64,000 nucleotides of DNA, from the NCBI RefSeq assembly GCF_965230805.1, contig NZ_OZ246019.1, forward strand, positions 2,914,001 through 2,978,000, written 5' to 3'. The stretch is from Marinifilum sp965230805 (GTDB lineage Bacteria; Bacteroidota; Bacteroidia; Bacteroidales; Marinifilaceae). The notes beneath the pieces are model-generated. The model had not been told where the DNA came from. It made no database searches and saw only the letters and a program-made list of their open reading frames with translations. The translations under genes and the position numbers were made by a program. Numbering within the stretch: position 1 is the first letter of the stretch; each line of letters starts with the position of its first letter. This document shows, one piece after another, positions 35,039 to 42,491 of this stretch.

Positions 35039-35980
35039 ATGGATATTTTAATCGTTACAGAGACTTTTGATGTGCTCAAAAATTTTATTTCCCAACTTGA
35101 ATTGGAAGAAAATTTAGGTCATAATTATGCTCGCTTTACATATCAGGATCAATCATTGGATATTTTAATCACGGGATATGGGGGAAGTATATCTACTTAA
35201 CGTGAGTTCGAGGTAAAATTCGTTCACAGTTTGCACTGATTTTGAGTAGAAATTTTCTCAAATTTTCGAAGGAATATCGGGATATTTCAAGAAGATTTGA
35301 GGAAATTTATGCCGAAAGCAGGCAAACACATAATGGAAAGTTCTCTTTACGACATCTTCACATTAAAAATTCCTCAAAATAGCCCGCTATTCTTTCCAAA
35401 TCTATCGCAAATATAACTTTCTGTGGATAGAATTTTACGTTGAACTCACGTTACTTACGTTTTTACAAAGGCAATAGCCAATAAAAACTACGATCTGGTA
35501 ATCCAATTTGGTCAGTTCTATTCATTAAAAGATCAAACTAAAAAAGATCAGATGGTTTGCATTATTGATGATTACTTTGGTGATATAGGTATAGCAGCAG
35601 TAAATCAGTTTGCATCGGTATTCGATCTTGGCCTGAGAAACCAAAATGAATTGCCTTTTAAAAATGAGATTTTAGAAAATGAAAGTCCGATTCCGGAAGT
35701 CTTAGCAGATATTCGAAAGGTAAGTGGTATTACTTGTAATGCCATTCCCAACCAGCTTAATCTTATTGCAAATTCCTATGCAAAAAATTATCCTGAGGTA
35801 ATGAGCAGGGAAGGAGCCAATATGCTTTATGTCTGTCAAAAAGAATCAGTAAGATTGCTTCAACTTTTCTATGTTATCGATTGGATTGAAAATGTACAAA
35901 ATGCAATTGCACCAAACGAATCAATGGCAAATGCAGTGAATAAAACCATAGACCTGCTTTTTAAAGAATCGCACCTGTGA
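35039..35980 (+). pseudogene. mqnB: Futalosine hydrolase-like nucleosidase, split by a MITE
   Basis: The first 53 codons (MDILIVTETFDVLKNFISQL ... ITGYGGSIST) end in a TAA made by the MITE insertion. The frame resumes at 35456 as YVFTKAIANKNYDLVIQFG and runs to 35980. Removing the element and one 6-bp repeat restores one frame of about 230 codons. The fold matches MqnB/MTA nucleosidases (IDDYFGDIGIAAVNQF, the VSGITCNAI strand). Family residues are already altered, though: the usual GIAGS segment reads GQFYS and the usual SMEGA reads SREGA. The gene may therefore have been a diverged paralogue, or decaying, before the insertion. MqnB acts in the futalosine route to menaquinone. Confidence 0.7.
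35200..35451. mobile_element. MITE-like element, copy 2 (252 bp), inside the nucleosidase gene
   Basis: It has the same terminal inverted repeats and hairpin-forming interior as copy 1. The ends ACGTGAGTTCG ... CGAACTCACGT (one internal T for C) are flanked by perfect 6-bp direct repeats TACTTA (35194-35199 and 35452-35457). This is a clear target-site duplication that shows the exact insertion point. Compared with copy 1 it lacks 13 bp between two CAAAT words, a slippage-type deletion. It has no ORF. Confidence 0.9.
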
Positions 35981-36004
35981 AAATTCGTACTTTTTAAGCA
36001 GCGA

Positions 36005-37309
36005 CTATTTTGAGAAGTAAACCATTACGGCTTTCTTGTAATAAATGGCTTGAAATAAACCTCTTGCAAACATAAAACCCAACATGGCTATCCAAAGGCC
36101 ATGGTTTTCAAGCGACTCGTTTAAAAAATAATACAAGGGTATAAATATGAATAGGGTGGCAGCCAACATGGTTTTTCTCATGTAGGTTGAAGCGGTTGCC
36201 CCGATAAAGATTCCGTCCATTAAGAATGAGGCAAAGCTTAAAATAGGCAGCAGAATAACCCATTTTAAATAATCACGAGCCATTGCAATGGTCGATTCAA
36301 CATCAGTAAGAATGGATAAAATATCAATACCCCAAAAGCCATAAGCAAGGGTGAACATTACGCTTATGCCAATTCCCCAAATAAAAAGTAAGCGAATTAC
36401 TTTTGCGAGATTCTGAGAGTTGTTTGCTCCAATAAATTTACCAACCAAGGCCTCTGCTGCAAAAGCAAAACCATCCATAAAATACGAGAAGATAAAAAGG
36501 AACTGAAGCAATAAGGAATTTACGGCAAGAATTTCTTTGTTTACACTTGCCGATTCGGTGGTGAAAAAGGTAAACACAAAAATAATACAGAGTGTTCTGA
36601 TGAAGATATCTTTATTCACCAGAAAGAAATGTTTTAATTCCTGTAGCTTCATCATTCCTTTGGCACTCCAATATTTAAATAGTCGCCTGTAGTTTTTAAA
36701 GATAAAGAACAGCGCAATCAGTAAGCTGCAATATTGAGCAATCAGTGTACCTAAGGCAACGCCTCTGGCATCCAGCATTAGTCCGTACACAAAAAATGCC
36801 GACAAAGCGATATTGATAATGTTTCCGGCTACTGCAATTAGCATTGGTGTTTTTGCATTTTGCATACCAATAAACCAACCGTTTAAAGCATAAAGACCAA
36901 TGGTAGCAGGAGCTGCCCAAACTCTGATGTAGAAATATGATTTTGCAATGGATTCAACAGACGCCTCACTTTCGATCAACCAGAAACTTAGCATTTCAAT
37001 AGGTTTTTGAAGGATAAGAATCAGTGCACTACCTACCAAAGCAACGCTCAAAGCTCTGGACAGCGAAAGAATGGCTTCGCTTAAGTTGCGTGCACCATAG
37101 GCCTGAGCCGTAATGCCGGTAGTTCCCATGCGTAGAAAGGCAAATCCCCAATATAAAAAATTGAATATGGTACTTCCTAATGCAATTGCCCCAATAAAAT
37201 CTACTTTTCCCAAATGTCCCATTAAAGCCAGATCGACTAATCCCAGTAATGGAATGGTAATATTACTAACAATATTGGGTACGGCTATATTTAAGATTTT
37301 TCTATTCAC
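36005..37309 (-). CDS. MATE family efflux transporter (DinF-like)
   Basis: A 434-residue, 12-helix inner-membrane antiporter. The start NIVSNITIPLLGLVDLALMGHLG is the classic DinF-branch opening, and AQAYGARN and the second-half VGKFIGANN are the paired MATE motifs. It uses a Na+ or H+ gradient to export cationic or organic compounds, and the substrate is unknown. It is monocistronic and convergent with the split nucleosidase gene, whose stop is 24 bp away. Confidence 0.92.
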   Translation of the reverse strand: MNRKILNIAVPNIVSNITIPLLGLVDLALMGHLGKVDFIGAIALGSTIFNFLYWGFAFLRMGTTGITAQAYGARNLSEAILSLSRALSVALVGSALILILQKPIEMLSFWLIESEASVESIAKSYFYIRVWAAPATIGLYALNGWFIGMQNAKTPMLIAVAGNIINIALSAFFVYGLMLDARGVALGTLIAQYCSLLIALFFIFKNYRRLFKYWSAKGMMKLQELKHFFLVNKDIFIRTLCIIFVFTFFTTESASVNKEILAVNSLLLQFLFIFSYFMDGFAFAAEALVGKFIGANNSQNLAKVIRLLFIWGIGISVMFTLAYGFWGIDILSILTDVESTIAMARDYLKWVILLPILSFASFLMDGIFIGATASTYMRKTMLAATLFIFIPLYYFLNESLENHGLWIAMLGFMFARGLFQAIYYKKAVMVYFSK

Positions 37310-37407
37310 AATTCAATTTCTAATCAGCAAGCGAAAGTAGCCAAAATTGTTCTGTTTCAAGAATGTTTAAAGGTGAGAAAATAAAAGATGAAAAAGTCTT
37401 TAAATTA

Positions 37408-37439
37408 TTTGGAATTAATCTACGTAAAAATTAGATTTG
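37408..37439 (+). promoter_or_regulatory. Promoter for sodA (Bacteroidetes type)
   Basis: TTTG (37408-37411), a 20-bp spacer and TAGATTTG (37432-37439) form a full match to the -33 TTTG / -7 TAnnTTTG consensus, 50 bp before the Mn-type SOD start. Confidence 0.65.
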
Positions 37440-37489
37440 TTTTAGTAACAATTAAATCTATTCACACAACCATAAAAAAATAAAAATAT

Positions 37490-38092
37490 ATGGCTTTCGA
37501 GTTACCAAAATTAGCTTATACGTATGATGCATTGGAACCGCATATTGATGCGAGGACAATGGAAATTCACCATTCGAAGCACCATGCGGGATATACAAAT
37601 AATTTAAACGCTGCTATTGAAGGAACCGATTTGGAGAATCAAAATATTGAAGAGATTCTTGGCAATATTTCTCAGCATTCAGTTGCAATTAGAAACAATG
37701 GAGGAGGATATTTTAATCATGATTTATTCTGGAAGGTGATGTCTCCTGATGGAGGAGGAGAACCAACCGGCGATTTGCTCTCCGCCATCGAAAAAGATTT
37801 TGGATCTTTTGATTTCTTTAAAGCAGAATTTGCTAAAGCTGCTGCAACACGATTTGGTTCAGGTTGGGCTTGGTTGGTAAAACAAGCCGACGGCAAGTTG
37901 GTGGTTTCGTCAACAGCAAACCAGGATAACCCACTGATGGACATAGCAGATGTGAAAGGAACACCAATCTTAGGGTTGGATGTATGGGAACACGCGTATT
38001 ACTTAAAGTTTCAAAATAGAAGACCCGATTATATCTCAGTTTTCTGGGAAGTAATTAATTGGGAGGAAGTGACTAAACGCTTTCAGGATTAG
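37490..38092 (+). CDS. sodA: Superoxide dismutase, Mn-type by sequence
   Basis: A 200-residue cytoplasmic Fe/Mn SOD. Metal ligands are His27, His77 (GYFNHDLFW), Asp164 and His168 (LDVWEHAYY). The residues that usually mark Mn preference are present: a glycine run before the second ligand (NNGGGYFNH) and Gln145 in STANQDNPL, which positions the metal-bound solvent. There is no signal peptide. It has a textbook promoter and its own terminator, so it is transcribed apart from the second SOD gene 129 bp downstream. Metal use can deviate from these rules in Bacteroidetes, where cambialistic SODs are known. Confidence 0.93.
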   Translation: MAFELPKLAYTYDALEPHIDARTMEIHHSKHHAGYTNNLNAAIEGTDLENQNIEEILGNISQHSVAIRNNGGGYFNHDLFWKVMSPDGGGEPTGDLLSAIEKDFGSFDFFKAEFAKAAATRFGSGWAWLVKQADGKLVVSSTANQDNPLMDIADVKGTPILGLDVWEHAYYLKFQNRRPDYISVFWEVINWEEVTKRFQD

Positions 38093-38118
38093 TTTTGTTT
38101 ATTGTTTTTTTGATTTTG

Positions 38119-38150
38119 AGGCTGGTTCTTTTTATAAGAATCGGCCTTTT
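38119..38150 (+). terminator. Intrinsic terminator after sodA
   Basis: A 12-bp stem (aggctggttctt / aagaatcggcct, with G-T pairs) and a 5-nt loop are followed by a T tract. Confidence 0.8.
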
Positions 38151-38220
38151 TCTTTTTTATTTTATTGAATATGTAATTTTTAATTGTGAAATTGAGGAGA
38201 AAATCAAAAATCAATAAAAA

Positions 38221-38805
38221 ATGGAACACAAACTACCTACATTATCTTATGAATTAAGTGCTTTAGAGCCTTATATCAGCAAAAACACCCTGGAATTCCA
38301 CTATGGAAAGCATCATCAGGCTTACATTACGAACTTAAATAATCTAATTAAAGGAACTGCTTTTGAAGATGCGAGTTTAGAGGACATTGTAAAACATGCC
38401 GAAGGTGGAATTTTTAACAATGGAGCCCAAGTTTACAATCATACCTTTTATTTTGAGGCATTTAAGCCAAAAGGAGGAGGCGAACCTAAGGGCAAACTGC
38501 TGGCAGCAATAAACTCATCATTTAACTCTTTCGATAATTTTAAAGCTGAATTTTCAAAAGCCGGAGCAACATTGTTTGGTTCAGGATGGGTTTGGTTGGC
38601 AGCTGATTCAGCAGGCAAACTTAATATCATTCAAAAAAAGAATGCAGAAAATCCATTAAGAGATGGTTATGTGCCAATCCTAACAATGGATGTTTGGGAG
38701 CATGCTTATTATTTGGATACTCAGAATGCACGACCAAAGTATATCGAGAATTTCTGGCAATTGATTGATTGGGATCTAATCGAAACAAGATTTGAAAAAA
38801 GTTGA
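38221..38805 (+). CDS. sodB: Superoxide dismutase, Fe-type by sequence
   Basis: A 194-residue Fe/Mn-family SOD. Ligands are His27, His74 (QVYNHTFYF), Asp157 and His161 (MDVWEHAYY). It has the Fe-type hallmarks: Gln70 in NNGAQVYNH and Ala142 in KKNAENPL, where Mn enzymes have Gly and Gln. The usual Trp after NHTFY is Phe. No signal peptide is present. It directly follows the Mn-type gene and has a separate terminator after it, so the organism carries a metal-complementary pair side by side. Confidence 0.93.
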   Translation: MEHKLPTLSYELSALEPYISKNTLEFHYGKHHQAYITNLNNLIKGTAFEDASLEDIVKHAEGGIFNNGAQVYNHTFYFEAFKPKGGGEPKGKLLAAINSSFNSFDNFKAEFSKAGATLFGSGWVWLAADSAGKLNIIQKKNAENPLRDGYVPILTMDVWEHAYYLDTQNARPKYIENFWQLIDWDLIETRFEKS

Positions 38806-38881
38806 GATCATTCTTACTACCAGTTTTGTATGAGATTTATTTCATGGCAATACTAGGTATACTGACAAAAATATTGAATTG

Positions 38882-38913
38882 ATCCAGTGAAAGCTTATCA
38901 CTGGATTTTTTTA
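38882..38913 (+). terminator. Intrinsic terminator after sodB
   Basis: A 9-bp perfect stem (atccagtga / tcactggat) with a 7-nt loop is followed by a seven-T tract, about 80 bp after the sodB stop. Confidence 0.8.
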
Positions 38914-39111
38914 TTGATATTATTGGGTAGTCCAGGCTTTGGTTAAAGCCGTTGATTAATAATGAGTAATATCGGTATCAGTAATGATCTTGTGTAGCAT
39001 TTTAAATATTGGATAGAATAGAATGTTTAATTTCTTTGATGAGTCAATAAAAATGGATTAATTTATATCCTAGACTAAATACAATAGGTGTATAACAATA
39101 TTTCATTAAAA

Positions 39112-39684
39112 ATGTTAAGAGAATTAGTTGCCAAAAACAGAAGTTACCGAAGGTTTTACGAAAATGAAAAGCCAAGTTCAGAGCAGCTTAAGGCTTGGAT
39201 TGATTTAGCAAGACTTGGTGCCTCTGGAAGAAATGCACAAACAATAAAATACATGATAATCTTATCAGAAGAGATGTGCGAAAGTGTATTTGAACAATTG
39301 GCTTGGGCTGGTTATTTGCAAGATTGGGATGGACCACGAAAGGGGGAAAGGCCATCTGCATATGTGGTGATGGTAAACGATGATGCGCTTGGGAAAAACT
39401 ATTTTAGTGATGATGGAATTGCAGCTCAAAATTTGCTGCTTGGTGCTGTTGAAAGGGGTTTTGGAGGCTGTATCATTCGTGCATTTAAAGAGAAAGAGCT
39501 TCGTGAACTACTAAAAATTGAGGCGGGATACTCCATAATCCAGCTAATAGCATTGGGAAAGCCAAAAGAGGAAGTAGTTATCGAAGAAATGAACAATGGA
39601 GATATCAAATATTGGCGCGACGAAAATGGGGTTCATCATGTTCCAAAACGTGGTATCGACGAGATCATTTTAGAAGAATTGTAA
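39112..39684 (+). CDS. Nitroreductase family protein
   Basis: A 190-residue FMN-dependent nitroreductase-fold protein. The N-terminal KNRSYRRFYENEKPS carries the phosphate-binding Arg residues typical of the family, LARLGASGRNAQTIKYMI contacts FMN, DDGIAAQNLLLGAVERGFGGCI is the central helix, and IIQLIALGKPKEEVVIEE is the usual C-terminal strand. I use the ATG at 39112; a GTG at 39088 would add eight unusual residues. Substrate is unknown (quinones, nitroaromatics or flavin reduction). It is followed 34 bp downstream by the CarboxypepD-like protein, with no clear functional tie. Confidence 0.87.
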   Translation: MLRELVAKNRSYRRFYENEKPSSEQLKAWIDLARLGASGRNAQTIKYMIILSEEMCESVFEQLAWAGYLQDWDGPRKGERPSAYVVMVNDDALGKNYFSDDGIAAQNLLLGAVERGFGGCIIRAFKEKELRELLKIEAGYSIIQLIALGKPKEEVVIEEMNNGDIKYWRDENGVHHVPKRGIDEIILEEL

Positions 39685-39718
39685 CTGTAATTTTGCGGAC
39701 TTAAAAAATACTGGTAAA

Positions 39719-40438
39719 ATGAGAAGATATATGGTTGGATGCATTGCTCTTTTTTGTTTTGTTCTTGCAACAGAGAAGCTAAATGCACAGAAGATAAAAA
39801 CAGATTCCTTGTTTTTTACAGGTGCGGTTATGGATCAGGAAGAACTTTCTTCATTGCCATATGCCCATTATACGGTAAATAATAAGAAGGCAGGAACCTC
39901 CAATGCATTTGGTCGCTTTTCATTTTGGGTAAATGCGGGTGATACCATTCAATATTCCTATGTTGGATATCAGAATGTACAAATTGTGGTTAGCGATAGC
40001 CTGACATATGATTCTTATCTTTTTGGGGTATTTATGGCAAAAGATACAGTAGCATTGCAGGAAGTATTGATTCTGCCACGATTTGGAGACTTTAAACAGG
40101 CTTTTATTAATGCCAAGGTAAATACGCCCGAGTATGTTAGGGCTAAGAACAATGTGAATTCGGCAACCTATGAAGCCTTAACCCAAAAACCCGAAGAGAT
40201 GGATGCCAAGGCCAATACTGACATGTTAATTAAAAGACATGTGATAGAAAATAATAACAAAGCCATGGTTCCCCAAGAAATGGTTGCGGGAGTGAGTACC
40301 TTAAGAACTTTGCCCGAAGTAAAAAGACTTCAACGAAAGCGTACTATGAAAATCCCGGATAATTTGGTTACCGATAAGGAGATCATCAAACTAAAACAGA
40401 TGTATCGATACGGAATTAAAACAAAGAATAAGAAATAA
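39719..40438 (+). CDS. Exported CarboxypepD_reg-like domain protein
   Basis: A 239-residue exported protein with a signal peptide (cleaved after KLNAQ) and a beta-sandwich of the CarboxypepD_reg-like type (residues 30-110: FTGAVMDQEELSSLPYAHYT, GTSNAFGRFSFWVNAGD, IQYSYVGYQNVQI). This is the same type of domain that precedes SusC plugs. The second half is basic and helical (LIKRHVIENNNKAM, VKRLQRKRTMKIPDN). No barrel or catalytic motif is visible. Proteins of this form are widespread in Bacteroidetes and uncharacterised. A strong bidirectional terminator follows. Confidence 0.75.
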   Translation: MRRYMVGCIALFCFVLATEKLNAQKIKTDSLFFTGAVMDQEELSSLPYAHYTVNNKKAGTSNAFGRFSFWVNAGDTIQYSYVGYQNVQIVVSDSLTYDSYLFGVFMAKDTVALQEVLILPRFGDFKQAFINAKVNTPEYVRAKNNVNSATYEALTQKPEEMDAKANTDMLIKRHVIENNNKAMVPQEMVAGVSTLRTLPEVKRLQRKRTMKIPDNLVTDKEIIKLKQMYRYGIKTKNKK

Positions 40439-40473
40439 TACAAAAGCGGTGAATTTTCACCGCTTTTGTATTA
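40436..40473. terminator. Bidirectional terminator, 18-bp perfect stem
   Basis: TAATACAAAAGCGGTGAA and its exact complement meet over a two-base loop. The stem overlaps the last bases of both convergent genes (stops at 40438 on the plus strand and 40471 on the minus strand), so both coding ends are built into the hairpin. Confidence 0.85.
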
Positions 40474-41382
40474 TCCTCTATTAAATAAAGCCTTTATAAT
40501 TAAGGAGGCCATTTTTGGATTTTCTTTTAATCTCCTGGTTGAATATCCAAACCAATCTTTTCCAAATGGCACATAAACCCTCATGTTATGTCCTTTCTCA
40601 ACAATTGATTTTCTTAGCTCAGGAGTTACACCGTATAGCATTTGGAACTCATATTTATCTTTCGGTACATTGTACTTCTCAATCAATTTGTAAGCACCAT
40701 CAACCAAGGGCTTGTCGTGGGTTGCAATTCCAGGATATACATCATTCTTAAGCATAAAATCCAAATCTTTCAAGAAGTGCTCATTGATTTCTTCGTATTT
40801 CTTGTATGCAATTTCATCGGGCTCAACATAGATTCCTTTACACAAACGGTAGTTTAGTTTCGAAACGCCGTTCTGCATGTCCATCATGTTGTTTAAGTCG
40901 TTAAGGGTGCGTTTTAGATAAGCCTGTACAACCAAACCTACATTTTTCGGGAACTCAGCCTTTAATCTTCTAAAGATGCTGATTTCTTTATCAACGCAAG
41001 GAGAATCTTCCATATCTATTCTAACAAAGTTGTTGTATTCAGACGCTTTAGCTACAACGGTTCGGATGTTCTGGTAACAAACTTCCTCGTCAAGCAACAA
41101 CCCAAAAAAGGTGGGCTTAACCGAATAGTTTCCGTCAATTTTGTTGGCTTCGAAAGTTTCGATGATTTCCAGATAAGCCTCCGTGTTTTCGGTAGCTTCG
41201 TCAAGGTTTTTAATGAATTCTCCTAAAAGATCAACGGTAACTTTCATACCTTGATCATTTAATTTTTTTGATTCTCTTACTGCATCTTCAATGCTTTCTC
41301 CGGCAATGTATCTTTTAGAGAATATCCAAACTAATTTCTTTGGCATATAGGGGAGAGTTGCTGCTATAAGTTTATTGAACAT
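40471..41382 (-). CDS. Proline dehydrogenase (monofunctional)
   Basis: A 303-residue FAD enzyme that oxidises proline to P5C and passes electrons to the quinone pool. It shows VTVDLLGEFI, the FVRIDMEDSPCVD strand, LVVQAYLKRTLNDL, KGIYVEPDE, the IATHDKPL strand, FQMLYGVTPELR, RVYVPFGKDWFGYSTRRLKENP, which includes the substrate Arg-Arg pair, and a short C-terminus. It is the short PutA-N-like form found in Bacteroidetes. The next enzyme, pruA, lies 3 kb away on the same strand rather than fused or adjacent. Confidence 0.92.
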   Translation of the reverse strand: MFNKLIAATLPYMPKKLVWIFSKRYIAGESIEDAVRESKKLNDQGMKVTVDLLGEFIKNLDEATENTEAYLEIIETFEANKIDGNYSVKPTFFGLLLDEEVCYQNIRTVVAKASEYNNFVRIDMEDSPCVDKEISIFRRLKAEFPKNVGLVVQAYLKRTLNDLNNMMDMQNGVSKLNYRLCKGIYVEPDEIAYKKYEEINEHFLKDLDFMLKNDVYPGIATHDKPLVDGAYKLIEKYNVPKDKYEFQMLYGVTPELRKSIVEKGHNMRVYVPFGKDWFGYSTRRLKENPKMASLIIKALFNRG

Positions 41383-41725
41383 TGATTTAAATTTTTAGTG
41401 ATTAATACTTGATAATTGTAGTCCACAATGTAAAGAGTAAAAAGTAGAAAAAGAATGATGTTTATCAGCAAATAAAGATCTTTGGATATTTTAGGAGGTT
41501 TTAAAGTTGATGCGATTTTAAAATTGAGGCATTAGATAGAATTTAACCAATTTAGACTTCATTCTTTCATCCAAAAAAGCTGAGGGATAAATTTTAAACC
41601 CTTTCTGAATGTCAGGAATTTTTTAGTCTACTTATAAAAGTTATATTTGTTAGGCAAAATCAAAAAATGGCAATACCCTACTAAGAGGTATTGAAATAAA
41701 TGAGAAAATTAAATACTAAATACCT
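41383..41725. other. Divergent region between proline dehydrogenase and the third ompH gene
   Basis: 343 bp, AT-rich, without an ORF. TATATTTG (41642-41649) matches the -7 consensus and points at the OmpH gene. A short hairpin (AATACC / GGTATT) follows near 41670. Nothing else is recognised. Confidence 0.5.
41642..41649 (+). promoter_or_regulatory. Candidate -7 box for the third ompH gene
   Basis: TATATTTG matches TAnnTTTG, 77 bp before the ATG. The -33 position holds a T run (TTTT) instead of TTTG at a spacing of about 19. Confidence 0.4.
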
Positions 41726-42313
41726 ATGAAAAATTTATCTGTTGCATTAAATGCCGTGTTAGTTGTTGCTGTTGCAATTCTTTACTTTGTTCAGTTCTCA
41801 GGTAAAGGAGAATCGAAAAATGTGAAAACTGTAGCGGAAGAAGGAGCTGTTGTGTACATTAATACGGATTCATTACTAAGCAACTATAACTTTTCACGCG
41901 ATTTAAATGAGAAGTTTTTGAAGAAACAAGAAGATTCGCGTACTGATTTTAACTTTAAAGCTCAGAAATTAGAGAAAGAAGCAATGGAATTTCAGCGCAA
42001 GCTTCAAAATAATGGCTTTTTAAACCGTCAAAGAGCAGAAGAAGCACAGCAAAAGTTAATTGCCAAACAGCAAAATTTACAGCAATTGGATCGAGAGCTA
42101 AGTGCGGAGTTAATGGGTGAGCAGCAAGCAAACAGCAAGCGTTTGTTTGATAGTGTTACCAACTATTTAAAAGAATACAACTCAACACGTAACCACAGCT
42201 TGATTTTAAGTACTACCCAAGGAGGTAACGTATTGTTCTCGCAAGATGGTTTAGATATTACTCAGGAAATTATCGATGGGTTAAACGCCAGATATACACC
42301 TGAAACAAAATAA
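41726..42313 (+). CDS. OmpH/Skp family protein (third copy)
   Basis: A 195-residue protein with a signal-anchor-like N-terminus (LNAVLVVAVAILYFVQFSG), then VVYINTDSLLSNYNFSRD and a long Gln/Glu/Lys coiled coil (residues 60-150). The C-terminal ILSTTQGGNVLFSQDGLDIT strand is shared with the other OmpH proteins. Its first hydrophobic segment lacks a clean cleavage site, so it may stay anchored in the inner membrane, unlike the two copies behind bamA. It is monocistronic with its own terminator. Confidence 0.87.
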   Translation: MKNLSVALNAVLVVAVAILYFVQFSGKGESKNVKTVAEEGAVVYINTDSLLSNYNFSRDLNEKFLKKQEDSRTDFNFKAQKLEKEAMEFQRKLQNNGFLNRQRAEEAQQKLIAKQQNLQQLDRELSAELMGEQQANSKRLFDSVTNYLKEYNSTRNHSLILSTTQGGNVLFSQDGLDITQEIIDGLNARYTPETK

Positions 42314-42338
42314 CTGAAGGTTTTAAAATTTAAGAAAG

Positions 42339-42372
42339 GGCAGGTAGCTGATTAGCTAGCTGCCTTTTTTAT
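42339..42372 (+). terminator. Intrinsic terminator after the third ompH gene
   Basis: An 11-bp stem with one mismatch (ggcaggtagct / agctagctgcc) and a 4-nt loop is followed by six T. Confidence 0.8.
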
Positions 42373-42384
42373 ATATTTGCCACG

Positions 42385-42490
42385 AAATTAGATCAGAGAT
42401 ATAAGAAATGAGACATTAAATTCCTTCCAAAGTAATAAGGATATAATCTCAGATCTCATATCTGGAATTTCGCATCTCATATCTATAAAA
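42385..42490. repeat. Spacer with repeated (C)ATCTCATATCT words
   Basis: The spacer before the glycosyltransferase gene repeats ATCTCAGATCTCATATCT and GCATCTCATATCT and contains the complementary AGATATAAGAAATGAGA upstream, making an imperfect inverted arrangement. It belongs to the AT-rich, heptad-like spacer repeats seen elsewhere in the window. Confidence 0.45.
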
Positions 42491-42491
42491 A

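Noticed and set aside
39088..39111. GTG start for the nitroreductase gene
   Set aside because: An ATG 24 bp downstream gives the usual length for the family; the extra residues have no family support.
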